Source: Streptomyces bicolor (GTDB lineage Bacteria; Actinomycetota; Actinomycetes; Streptomycetales; Streptomycetaceae). From it: a DNA stretch of 64,000 nt. The notes under the pieces were generated by a model, which saw only the letters and a list, made by a program, of their open reading frames with translations, did no database searches and was not told the origin of the DNA. The translations under genes were made by a program, and so were the position numbers. Positions 50,833 through 59,141 of this stretch are shown piece after piece (within the stretch, counting starts at the first letter, position 1; the number at the start of each line of letters is the position of its first letter). The stretch lies in contig NZ_JOFS01000019.1 of NCBI RefSeq assembly GCF_000719285.1, positions 62,001 through 126,000 on the forward strand. The letters run 5' to 3'.

Positions 50833-52332
50833 ATGTCCAGTGCAGAGACGACGCCCACGAGCATGCACAAGCCGGACCCGGTGCGGCCGACCAAGGAGGA
50901 CGAGGTCGCCGCAAGCGGGAGTGAGCTGATCGGTGGCCCCATCGGACGGCGCGCCCTGCTCGGGACGTCCTGGTGGACGCCTGTGCGGATCATCGCGCTC
51001 GTGGCGATCGGCATGTTCGCCCTCGGTCTGGTCCAGAAGGCACCCTGCTACAACGGCGCCTGGTTCTTCGGCGCCAGCTCGCAGTACACGCATGCCTGCT
51101 ACTCGGACATCCCGCATCTCTACCAGGGGCGCGGATTCGCCGACGGGCTCGTGCCGTACTTCGACAAGCTCCCCGGCGACATGGAGTACCTCGAATACCC
51201 GGTGCTGACCGGCGTGTTCATGGAGGTCGCCTCCTGGCTCACGCCGAGCAGTGGCAGCATCCAGGACCAGGAGCAGTGGTACTGGATGGTCAACGCCGGG
51301 ATGCTGATGGTGTGCGCGGCCGTCATCGCCGTCTGCGTGACGCGCACTCACACCCGGCGCCCCTGGGACGGCCTGCTGGTCGCCCTGGCCCCTGCCTTCG
51401 CGTTGACCGCGACCATCAACTGGGACCTGCTGGCCGTCTCTCTGACGGCCGCGGCGATGCTGATGTGGTCGCGGGGCCGCTCGCTCGCCTTCGGTGTCCT
51501 GTTGGGGCTCGCCACGGCCGCCAAGCTCTATCCCGTCTTCCTGCTCGGCCCGCTGTTCGTGCTGTGCTGGCGCGCCGGCAAGTTGCGGGACTTCGGAAAG
51601 GCGCTGGGCGGCACCGCCTTCGCCTGGTTGGTCGTGAACCTTCCGGTGATGCTCCTCGCCTGGGACGGGTGGTCGCAGTTCTACCGGTTCAGCCAGGAAC
51701 GGGGCGTCGACTTCGGCTCCTTCTGGCTGATCATGGCCCAGAACTCCACCGACCCGCTGAGCACCGAGACCGTCAACACGCTCGCCACGCTGCTGATGCT
51801 CCTGTGCTGTGCCGGCGTCGCCGCGCTCACGCTCACCGCGCCGCGCCGTCCGCGCTTCGCCCAGCTTGCCTTCCTGATCGTCGCGGCGTTCATCGTCACC
51901 AACAAGGTCTACTCGCCGCAGTACGTCCTGTGGCTGGTGCCCCTGGCCGTGCTGGCCCGGCCGAGGTGGCGTGACTTCCTCATCTGGCAGGCGTGCGAGG
52001 TGGCGTACTTCCTGGGGATCTGGATGTACCTCGCGTACACGACCAGCGGGGACGCTCACAAGGGACTGCCGCCCGACGGCTACCACTGGGCGATCGGCGC
52101 GCACCTGCTGGGGACGCTGTATCTGTGCGCCCTCGTCGTACGGGACATTCTCATGCCTGAGCGGGACCCGGTGCGCAGGGCTGGCGACGATGACCCCTCG
52201 GGCGGGGTGCTCGACCGGGCGGAGGACGTCTTCGTGCTCGGTCCCGCGGCCCATCCACCACGGCACGCGGCCCACTTCGACGGGCCGCAGGTGGAGTGGG
52301 GAAGCCGAGAGGCGACCGGCGGTTCGCTCTGA
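50833..52332 (+). CDS. GT87-type integral membrane glycosyltransferase
   Basis: ATG at 50833 follows AGGA; ATG at 50824 is an alternative. The 499-aa product has about ten membrane segments. An outside loop has DIPHLYQGRGFADGLVPYFD and YLEYPVL, the region that carries catalytic acids in the DUF2029/GT87 family. It also has AAKLYPVFLLGPLFVL. GT87 enzymes of actinomycetes transfer mannose or arabinose from polyprenyl donors. The substrate here is unknown. Confidence 0.87.
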   Translation: MSSAETTPTSMHKPDPVRPTKEDEVAASGSELIGGPIGRRALLGTSWWTPVRIIALVAIGMFALGLVQKAPCYNGAWFFGASSQYTHACYSDIPHLYQGRGFADGLVPYFDKLPGDMEYLEYPVLTGVFMEVASWLTPSSGSIQDQEQWYWMVNAGMLMVCAAVIAVCVTRTHTRRPWDGLLVALAPAFALTATINWDLLAVSLTAAAMLMWSRGRSLAFGVLLGLATAAKLYPVFLLGPLFVLCWRAGKLRDFGKALGGTAFAWLVVNLPVMLLAWDGWSQFYRFSQERGVDFGSFWLIMAQNSTDPLSTETVNTLATLLMLLCCAGVAALTLTAPRRPRFAQLAFLIVAAFIVTNKVYSPQYVLWLVPLAVLARPRWRDFLIWQACEVAYFLGIWMYLAYTTSGDAHKGLPPDGYHWAIGAHLLGTLYLCALVVRDILMPERDPVRRAGDDDPSGGVLDRAEDVFVLGPAAHPPRHAAHFDGPQVEWGSREATGGSL

Positions 52333-52359
52333 GCGAACAGAGTTCAGGAAGGCACGCAA

Positions 52360-52393
52360 AAGGCCGTACACGGGAGAGTCCGTGTACGGCCTT
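52360..52393. terminator. Bidirectional terminator between the GT87 and racemase-like genes
   Basis: AAGGCCGTACACGG (52360-52373) pairs perfectly with CCGTGTACGGCCTT (52380-52393) around GAGAGT. It serves convergent genes; no parS is nearby. Confidence 0.9.
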
Positions 52394-52425
52394 CTGCTGT
52401 TACGGCGTTGCCGGGCGGCCGTTGT

Positions 52426-53457
52426 TCAGCGGTCGACGAGCCGGTCGAACTGGGTGGTGGTGTGCCGGAGATGGGCGACCAGTTCGTCGCCCACCTGCGG
52501 CTCAGGAGCGTCCGCGGGGACGAACAGGATCGAGACCTGCATGTGCGGCGGCTCGGCGAACCAGCGCTGCTTGCCGCCCCAGACGAACGGAGAAAGGTTC
52601 CGGTTGACCGTGGCGAGGCCGGCCCGGGCAACGCCCTTGGCGCGCGGCATGACGCCGTGCAGGGCCTTGGGAGCCTCCAGGCCCACCCCGTGCGACGTAC
52701 CGCCCGCCACGACCACCAGGAAGCCGTCAGAGGCCGCCTTCTGCTGCCGGTAGCCGAAGCGGTCGCCCTTGGAGACGCGCGTGACGTCCAGGACCGCGCC
52801 GCGGTACTCGGTGGCCTCGTGGTCCCCCAGCCAGAGCCGGGTGCCGATGCGGGCGCGGAAGCGGGTCTGCGGGAACTGCTGCTGCAGGCGGGCGAGTTCC
52901 TCGGCCTTGAGGTGGCTGACGAACATCGTGTGCAGCGGAAGCCGGGCCGCGCGCAGCCGGTCCATCCAGCCGATGACCTCCTCGACGGCGTCCGAGCCGT
53001 CGGTGCGGTCCAGCGGCAGGTGGATGGCGAAGCCCTCGAGTCGGACGTTCTCGATGGCGGCGTGCAGCTGCGGCAGGTCGCGCTCGCTCACGCCGTGCCG
53101 CTTCATCGAGGACATCACCTCGATGACGACACGGGCGCCCACGAGGCCGTAGACGCCGTCCACGGACGACACCGAGCGGATGACCCGGTCGGGCAGCGGC
53201 ACCGGCTCCTCGCCGCGCCGGTACGGCGTCAGCACCAGCAGATCACCGCCGAACCAGTCCTTGATACGCGCGGCCTCGTACGTCGTGCCGACGGCGAGGA
53301 CGTCCGAGCCCAGCCGTGTGGCCTCCTCCGCCAGCCGCTCGTGCCCGAACCCGTAGCCGTTGCCCTTGCAGACCGGGACGAGCCCCGGGAACTGCTCCTG
53401 CACGTGCTTGTGGTGCGCCCGCCAGCGCGCGGTGTCGACGTAGAGCGTGAGCGCCAT
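52426..53457 (-). CDS. Alanine racemase-like PLP enzyme
   Basis: The 343-aa product has the N-terminal TIM-barrel of fold-III PLP enzymes. The PLP lysine motif is VCKGNGYGFGHERL (about 29-42), and later it has RIGTRLWLGD. The C-terminal domain is shorter and diverged from true alanine racemases, and the usual catalytic Tyr region is not obvious. It precedes no other gene on its strand but follows femX, so a link to cell-wall amino acids is plausible. Racemase activity is not assured. Confidence 0.8.
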   Translation of the reverse strand: MALTLYVDTARWRAHHKHVQEQFPGLVPVCKGNGYGFGHERLAEEATRLGSDVLAVGTTYEAARIKDWFGGDLLVLTPYRRGEEPVPLPDRVIRSVSSVDGVYGLVGARVVIEVMSSMKRHGVSERDLPQLHAAIENVRLEGFAIHLPLDRTDGSDAVEEVIGWMDRLRAARLPLHTMFVSHLKAEELARLQQQFPQTRFRARIGTRLWLGDHEATEYRGAVLDVTRVSKGDRFGYRQQKAASDGFLVVVAGGTSHGVGLEAPKALHGVMPRAKGVARAGLATVNRNLSPFVWGGKQRWFAEPPHMQVSILFVPADAPEPQVGDELVAHLRHTTTQFDRLVDR

Positions 53458-53555
53458 GGCCGGACCTGGAACCTTTCTCGTGGCTGCGGTGTATCAGAGA
53501 TATGGAAGCTATCGACGGTGCAGCAGTTGACGGTATCGGAGCAGGGAGCGCGAGG

Positions 53556-54674
53556 TCAGCGACGCGACATGTAGATGTCGAGAGCCTTGTGGAGCAGCTT
53601 GTTCAGCGGGAAGTCCCACTCGCCGAGGTATTCGGCGGCCTGGCCGCCCGTGCCCACCTTGAACTGGATCAGACCGAAGAGATGGTCGGTCTCGTCCAGC
53701 GAGTCGGAGATGCCGCGCAGGTCGTAGACGGTGGCGCCGAGCGCGTAGGCGTCGCGCAGCATCCGCCACTGCATCGCGTTCGAGGGCCGGACCTCACGGC
53801 CGATGTTGTCGGAGGCCCCGTAGGAGTACCAGACGTGCCCGCCGACGATCAGCATCGTCGCCGCCGACAGGTTCACGCCCTCGTGACGGGCGAAGTACAA
53901 CCGCATGCGGTTGGGGTCCTCGGTGTTGAGAGCCGTCCACATGCGCTGGAAGTACGAGAGCGGGCGCGGGCGGAAGTGGTCGCGCACGGCCGTGATCTCG
54001 TACAGCCGCTGCCATTCCTCGAGGTCCTGGTAGCCACCCTGGACGACCTCGACGCCGGCCTTCTCGGCCTTCTTGATGTTGCGGCGCCACAGCTGGTTGA
54101 AGTTCTTGTGGACCTCCTCCAGGGACCGGTTGGCCAGCGGCACCTGGAAGACATAGCGGGGCTGCACGTCGCCGAAGCCGGCCCCGCCGTCCTCACCCTG
54201 CTGCCAGCCCATCCGGCGCAGCTTGTCGGCGACCTCGAAGGCGCGCGGCTCGATGAAGTCGGCCTCGATGTCGCGCAGCCGCTTCACGTCCGGGTTCTGG
54301 ATGCCCTGCTTGATGGAGCCGGCCTCCCAGCGCCGGATGATCACCGGCGGGCCCATCTTCACGGAGAAGGCGCCCTGGTGCTTCAGATGCGCGAGCATCG
54401 GTTCCAGCCAGTCGTTCAGGTTTGGCGCGAACCAGTTGATGACCGGGCCCTCGGGCAGGTAGGCGAGGTAGCGCTTGATCTTGGGCAGCTGACGGTAGAG
54501 GACGAGGCCGGCGCCGACCAGTTCACCGCTCTTGTCGAACCAGCCGAGGCTCTCCGAGCGCCACTCCGCCTTGACATCCGCCCAGGCCGGGACCTGCATG
54601 TGGCTCGCCGACGGCAGGCTCTGGATGTATGCCAGATGCTGCTCGCGACTGATCGTCCTCAGGGTCAGGCTCAT
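53556..54674 (-). CDS. femX: FemX/FemAB family peptidoglycan amino-acyltransferase
   Basis: The 372-aa product has two GNAT-like halves. The first has MQVPAWADVKAEWRSESLGWFD. The second has RNIKKAEKAGVEVVQGG, a helical arm, AATMLIVGGHVWYSYGASD and QWRMLRDAYALGATVYDLRGI. In S. coelicolor FemX adds the single glycine to the LL-diaminopimelate of lipid II using glycyl-tRNA and is essential; this gene has the same position and length. It acts at the cytoplasmic face. Confidence 0.92.
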   Translation of the reverse strand: MSLTLRTISREQHLAYIQSLPSASHMQVPAWADVKAEWRSESLGWFDKSGELVGAGLVLYRQLPKIKRYLAYLPEGPVINWFAPNLNDWLEPMLAHLKHQGAFSVKMGPPVIIRRWEAGSIKQGIQNPDVKRLRDIEADFIEPRAFEVADKLRRMGWQQGEDGGAGFGDVQPRYVFQVPLANRSLEEVHKNFNQLWRRNIKKAEKAGVEVVQGGYQDLEEWQRLYEITAVRDHFRPRPLSYFQRMWTALNTEDPNRMRLYFARHEGVNLSAATMLIVGGHVWYSYGASDNIGREVRPSNAMQWRMLRDAYALGATVYDLRGISDSLDETDHLFGLIQFKVGTGGQAAEYLGEWDFPLNKLLHKALDIYMSRR

Positions 54675-54894
54675 TCGGGGCGCTCCTCGGGCTGGTGTGT
54701 CCCCATGGGTACAGGGGCTCCGGCTCTCGCGCCGAAGCCTACTGCGCCTCGGGAGCGCCCCGACTGGGCGTACGGCAGCTTCGCCCCGGCCTACGGGCCG
54801 CCGAGACGTTCGATGCCGTTCTATGCGGTGTTCTACCGGTGTTCGGAGAAAAGCTGTCTCCGTGGGCGGCGTGCGGAGGACGGTGCCCCTGGCG

Positions 54895-55194
54895 TCAGAA
54901 GAGACCGCCGTGCGCCATGCCCAGGAAGAAGCCGACCGCCGAGGCGCCGAGACCGATGATCAGCGCGAAGCGCTCGCGGGTCGTCTCCGAGATCCACTGG
55001 CCGTACGCACCGACGAGGATGCCCACCAGGCCGGTCCAGGAGCTGAGCAGGTGTAGGTGGTGGAACTGCGCCGTGACGAAAGACGTGAGGCCCAGCACCA
55101 GAGTCACCGCGAGCAGGGTGTCCTGGAGAGGGTGGGGCTTTCCGTCCGTGGCGAAGAGGCCTCCGACGGTGTTGGGTCGCAATTCCTGTGCCAT
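54895..55194 (-). CDS. Small membrane protein of unknown function (99 aa)
   Basis: ATG at 55194 follows GGAGG. The protein starts MAQELRPNTVGGLFATDGKP and has three hydrophobic segments (about 26-44, 50-67, 76-95). No motif is recognised. It is divergent from rpsF across 288 bases and is found there in other Streptomyces. Confidence 0.8.
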   Translation of the reverse strand: MAQELRPNTVGGLFATDGKPHPLQDTLLAVTLVLGLTSFVTAQFHHLHLLSSWTGLVGILVGAYGQWISETTRERFALIIGLGASAVGFFLGMAHGGLF

Positions 55195-55482
55195 AGGGCA
55201 CCTCCTGCGGAAGGCGGCGCATCGTAGCGCCATACACACCCGATGTGTACAGATTGACGGGCCCCCAGGGCTGATTTCAACCGGAAGCACGTGTGCGGGT
55301 ACTCTGTACCGTCTGCACCGGTGTCTGCCCAGGCCATGCCAGGGAGTCCGCCCAGTCCACGCAGGGGAAGCCGCCAACCGGCCCCCCGATTGTCAGTGGC
55401 GGCCGATACCGTTGCGTACGCATCACAACCCTCCTGCCACGGAACGACCGTGGCCGCTGAGTCCAAAGGAGGTGGGTTCCAC

Positions 55483-55773
55483 ATGCGTCACTACGAGGTG
55501 ATGGTCATCCTCGACCCCGATCTGGAGGAGCGCGCTGTCGCCCCTCTGATCGAGAACTTCCTCTCCGTCGTCCGTGAGGGCAACGGGAAGGTCGAGAAGG
55601 TCGACACCTGGGGCCGTCGTCGTCTCTCGTACGAGATCAAGAAGAAGCCTGAGGGCATCTACTCGGTCATCGACCTGCAGGCCGAGCCTGCGGTCGTCAA
55701 GGAGCTCGACCGCCAGATGAACCTGAACGAGTCGGTCCTCCGGACCAAGGTCCTCCGCCCCGAGACCCACTGA
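55483..55773 (+). CDS. rpsF: Small ribosomal subunit protein bS6
   Basis: ATG at 55483 follows AAAGGAGG and gives the standard 96-aa protein starting [19 protein letters not shown]. It forms a dimer with bS18 on 16S rRNA. First gene of the rpsF-ssb-rpsR-rplI operon. Confidence 0.97.
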   Translation: MRHYEVMVILDPDLEERAVAPLIENFLSVVREGNGKVEKVDTWGRRRLSYEIKKKPEGIYSVIDLQAEPAVVKELDRQMNLNESVLRTKVLRPETH

Positions 55774-55841
55774 GCTCCGCTCAGCTGATCCCGGGATTCG
55801 AGTAGCAAGCAGCCAGAGCAAACCCGCCGAGAGGTTCCCCC

Positions 55842-56429
55842 ATGGCAGGCGAGACCGTCATCACGGTCGTCGGCAATCTTGTCGATGACCCCGAGCTGCG
55901 CTTCACCCCGTCCGGTGCGGCGGTCGCGAAGTTCCGTGTCGCGTCCACCCCCCGCACCTTCGACCGCCAGACGAACGAGTGGAAGGACGGCGAAAGCCTC
56001 TTCCTGACCTGCTCGGTCTGGCGTCAGGCGGCGGAGAACGTCGCCGAGTCGCTCCAGCGAGGCATGCGCGTCATCGTGCAGGGCCGGCTGAAGCAGCGGT
56101 CCTACGAGGACCGTGAGGGCGTCAAGCGCACGGTCTACGAGCTGGACGTCGAGGAAGTCGGCGCCAGCCTCCGCAACGCCACGGCCAAGGTCACCAAGAC
56201 CGCCGGTGGCGCTCGCGGTGGCCAGGGTGGTTACGGCGGCGGTGGCGGCCAGGGTGGCGGCGGCTGGGGCGGTGGCCCCGGCGGCGGTCAGCAGGGCGGC
56301 GGCGCTCCCGCCGACGACCCGTGGGCAACCGGCGCTCCCGCCGGTGGCCAGCAGGGCGGTGGCGGCGGCTGGGGTGGAAACTCCGGCGGCGGCCAGGGCG
56401 GCGGCTACTCGGACGAGCCCCCCTTCTAG
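55842..56429 (+). CDS. ssb: Single-stranded DNA-binding protein
   Basis: The 195-aa product has an OB fold (1-115: [20 protein letters not shown], then [21 protein letters not shown]). A Gly/Gln-rich linker and the acidic tip DEPPF that recruits replication and repair partners follow. In the operon of bS6 and bS18, so this is the vegetative SsbA rather than the second Streptomyces paralogue. Confidence 0.96.
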   Translation: MAGETVITVVGNLVDDPELRFTPSGAAVAKFRVASTPRTFDRQTNEWKDGESLFLTCSVWRQAAENVAESLQRGMRVIVQGRLKQRSYEDREGVKRTVYELDVEEVGASLRNATAKVTKTAGGARGGQGGYGGGGGQGGGGWGGGPGGGQQGGGAPADDPWATGAPAGGQQGGGGGWGGNSGGGQGGGYSDEPPF

Positions 56430-56510
56430 GCCTTTGGGCTCGGCCTCCGGGTCGGTCCGGGTCAGAGGGCGGGTCGTACCCAAACTTCTTGATCACACAG
56501 GAGAATCACC

Positions 56511-56747
56511 ATGGCGAAGCCGCCTGTGCGCAAGCCGAAGAAGAAGGTCTGCGCTTTCTGCAAGGACAAGGTCACGTACGTGGACTACAAGGACACGAAC
56601 ATGCTGCGGAAGTTCATTTCCGACCGTGGCAAGATCCGTGCCCGCCGCGTGACCGGCAACTGCACGCAGCACCAGCGTGACGTCGCCACGGCCGTCAAGA
56701 ACAGCCGTGAGATGGCGCTGCTGCCCTACACGTCCACCGCGCGCTAA
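56511..56747 (+). CDS. rpsR: Small ribosomal subunit protein bS18
   Basis: The 78-aa product retains zinc-type cysteines (CAFC and GNC), so it is the zinc-containing form. Streptomyces usually has a second, cysteine-free copy induced when zinc is scarce, outside this window. Confidence 0.96.
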   Translation: MAKPPVRKPKKKVCAFCKDKVTYVDYKDTNMLRKFISDRGKIRARRVTGNCTQHQRDVATAVKNSREMALLPYTSTAR

Positions 56748-56765
56748 GGGAAGGGTGACCGACTA

Positions 56766-57212
56766 ATGAAGATCATCCTCACCCACGAGGTCTCCGGCCT
56801 CGGTGCTGCGGGCGACGTCGTCGACGTCAAGGACGGTTACGCTCGCAACTACCTGATCCCGCGGAAGTTCGCTATCCGCTGGACCAAGGGTGGCGAGAAG
56901 GACGTCGAGCAGATCCGTCGTGCTCGCAAGATCCACGAGATCCAGACCATCGAGCAGGCCAACCAGATCAAGGGCCAGCTCGAGGCGGTCAAGGTCCGTC
57001 TGGCCGTTCGTTCCGGCGACGCCGGTCGTCTCTTCGGTTCTGTGACCCCGGCCGACATCGCTTCCGCGATCAAGGCTGCTGGTGGCCCCGAGGTCGACAA
57101 GCGCCGCATCGAGCTCGGTGCGCCGATCAAGACCCTGGGCGCCCACGAGACGTCTGTGCGTCTGCACCCCGAGGTTGCCGCTAAGGTCAACATCGAGGTC
57201 ATCGCGGCCTGA
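56766..57212 (+). CDS. rplI: Large ribosomal subunit protein bL9
   Basis: The 148-aa product has the bL9 start [33 protein letters not shown] and the long connecting helix. Last gene of the operon, followed by a strong terminator. Confidence 0.97.
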   Translation: MKIILTHEVSGLGAAGDVVDVKDGYARNYLIPRKFAIRWTKGGEKDVEQIRRARKIHEIQTIEQANQIKGQLEAVKVRLAVRSGDAGRLFGSVTPADIASAIKAAGGPEVDKRRIELGAPIKTLGAHETSVRLHPEVAAKVNIEVIAA

Positions 57213-57240
57213 TAGCTGCGCTCGGCTTGAACAGCTGAAC

Positions 57241-57274
57241 GAAGGGGCCGTACCCGTTGGGGTACGGCCCCTTC
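57241..57274 (+). terminator. Terminator of the rpsF-rplI operon
   Basis: A 15-bp perfect stem (GAAGGGGCCGTACCC at 57241-57255) closes around GTTG. Confidence 0.92.
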
Positions 57275-57307
57275 GCTGTGGCTTCTCCGTGTCGGCACGG
57301 TCGAGTT

Positions 57308-57323
57308 CGTTTCACGTGAAACA
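57308..57323. other. parS: parS site, one mismatch
   Basis: CGTTTCACGTGAAACA; first of a close pair between rplI and the convergent MATE gene. Confidence 0.92.
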
Positions 57324-57326
57324 CGC

Positions 57327-57342
57327 TGTTTCACGTGAAACG
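57327..57342. other. parS: parS site, one mismatch
   Basis: TGTTTCACGTGAAACG; centre 19 bp from the previous site and ending one base before the MATE stop codon. Confidence 0.92.
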
Positions 57343-57343
57343 G

Positions 57344-58681
57344 TCAGTGGGTCGCTCCCGTGACGACCCAGCGGCCCGAACGGGCGCGTAGCCAGAGCGT
57401 CAGCATGCGCACCGCCATCATCAGCGTCATCGCTCCCCAGAGCGCGGTGAGTCCGCCGCCGAGCACGGGGACGAGCAGCGCGATCGGAGTGAAGACCGCA
57501 AGGGTGACCACCATGGCCCAGGCCAGGTAGGGGCCATCGCCCGCTCCCATCAGCACGCCGTCCAGGACGAAGACGACGCCGCAGATCGGCTGGGAGAGCG
57601 CCACGATCACCAGGGCGGGCAGGGCAGTGTCCGTGACCGAGGAGTCGCTCGTGAACAACGGCAGGAAGGCTGGGCGTGAGATCACCACGAGCAGTCCGAG
57701 TGCTACGCCGGCCGCGATGCCCCACTCCACCATCCGACGGCAGGCGGCCCGGGCGCCCTCGGCGTCGTTGGCACCGAGATACCGTCCGATGATGGCCTGC
57801 CCGGCGATGGCGATGGCGTCCAGCGCGAAGGCGAGCAGGCTCCAGAGCGACAGGATGATCTGGTGCGCCGCGATGTCGGCGTCCCCGAGGCGGGCTGCGA
57901 CAGCCGTGGCAATCATCAGAATTGCCCGTAGCGAGAGGGTGCGGACCAGGAGGGGCACTCCGGCTTGTGCCGAGGCTCTTATCCCCGCCACGTCGGGGCG
58001 CAGGGAGGCGCCGTGCTCACGGGCGCCGCGGATGACGACCACGAGGTAAGCCGCAGCCATGCCGCATTGGGCGATGACGGTGCCCCACGCGGAACCTGCG
58101 ATGCCGAGGTCGGCGCCATAGACGAGGCCCGCGTTGAGCGCGGCGTTGGCGACGAAGCCTGCGACGGCAACGTAGAGGGGCGTCTTGGTGTCCTGCATGC
58201 CGCGCAGAACGCCGGTGGCGGCGAGCACGACGAGCATGGCCGGGATGCCGAGTGCCGAGATCCGTAGATAGGTGGTCGCGTAAGGAGCTGCGGTGTCCGA
58301 GGCGCCGAAGAGTTCCACGAGGAACGGAGCTGTGGGGAGGACGACTGCTATGACTGCCGCGCCGAGAAGGAGCGCCAGCCAGATGCCGTCCATGCCCTGG
58401 CGGATGGCGGCTTGTAGGTCGCCGGCTCCTACGCGTCGGGCGACGGCCGCCGTGGTGGCATAGGCGAGGAAGACGAAGACGCTGACGGCTGTCATGAGGA
58501 GGGCCGAGGCGACCCCGAGCCCGGCGAGCTGTGCGGTGCCGAGATGTCCGACGATCGCGCTGTCGACCATGACGAAGAGGGGCTCGGCGACGAGTGCGCC
58601 GAAGGCCGGGACGGCCAGTGCGACGATCTCTCGGTCGTGCTGTCGCCGGGCGGCCTTGGGAGTCGCGGGAGCCTGTGTCAT
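57344..58681 (-). CDS. MATE family efflux transporter
   Basis: ATG at 58681 is preferred to GTG 58690. The 445-aa product has 12 membrane segments. MATE features are EPLFVMVDSAIVGHLGTAQLAGLG in the N half and AHQIILSLWSLLAFALDAIAIAGQAIIGRYLG in the C half. It should export cationic compounds using Na+ or H+; the substrate is unknown. It lies between rplI and dnaB, a stable position in Streptomyces. Confidence 0.9.
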   Translation of the reverse strand: MTQAPATPKAARRQHDREIVALAVPAFGALVAEPLFVMVDSAIVGHLGTAQLAGLGVASALLMTAVSVFVFLAYATTAAVARRVGAGDLQAAIRQGMDGIWLALLLGAAVIAVVLPTAPFLVELFGASDTAAPYATTYLRISALGIPAMLVVLAATGVLRGMQDTKTPLYVAVAGFVANAALNAGLVYGADLGIAGSAWGTVIAQCGMAAAYLVVVIRGAREHGASLRPDVAGIRASAQAGVPLLVRTLSLRAILMIATAVAARLGDADIAAHQIILSLWSLLAFALDAIAIAGQAIIGRYLGANDAEGARAACRRMVEWGIAAGVALGLLVVISRPAFLPLFTSDSSVTDTALPALVIVALSQPICGVVFVLDGVLMGAGDGPYLAWAMVVTLAVFTPIALLVPVLGGGLTALWGAMTLMMAVRMLTLWLRARSGRWVVTGATH

Positions 58682-58869
58682 GGCCACCAATCTAATCGTC
58701 CACAGGTAAGAGATGCAATGGAATAGTGACCCTTACAGACCGTCTCGTCGTGTGTGCTTCCTCGCACCGTACGAAGCGATCTTGGTCCGACTGGGGAAGT
58801 TTTTCTTCTGCACAGCCGGTGGACGGCAAACCCGCAGGTCAAGGCAGCTCCCCGGGAATCGCGCGGAGC

Positions 58870-58958
58870 TTGTTCACAGGGCTGTCCACCGTGTCGTGCA
58901 CAGGTTTTACGGAGTTCTCCACAGCATCCGGGCCGTCGTCCACATGGCCTGTGGATAA
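58870..58958. promoter_or_regulatory. DnaA-box cluster upstream of dnaB
   Basis: In the 460-base MATE-dnaB spacer, TTCTCCACA (58915-58923), TCGTCCACA (58936-58944) and TGTGGATAA (58950-58958, exact TTATCCACA in reverse) fit the Streptomyces DnaA-box form. TTGTTCACA (58870-58878) and CTGTCCACC (58882-58890) are one-mismatch copies. Five candidates lie in 89 bases, a density like oriC. Confidence 0.65.
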
Positions 58959-59141
58959 CCAGATTGGCTGACGGTGCCCGCGGGCCTACCGTAGTCCGGC
59001 GCCCGCTCCGTCTGTCGGCCGTGAAAGCGTCACAAAACCGACGTGCCAGAACCGGAGTTGGGCCTCTTATTTGTCAGTGGCGTGCCGTAGAACAGAGGGG
59101 CACGGCGAGGGTCCGCTCTGCGGACGGGAGGAGGTGGCTCG

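Noticed and set aside
50806..52371. A 521-codon minus-strand frame opposite the GT87 gene
   Set aside because: Low-complexity His/Arg/Gln/Glu sequence, the mirror of a hydrophobic membrane protein.
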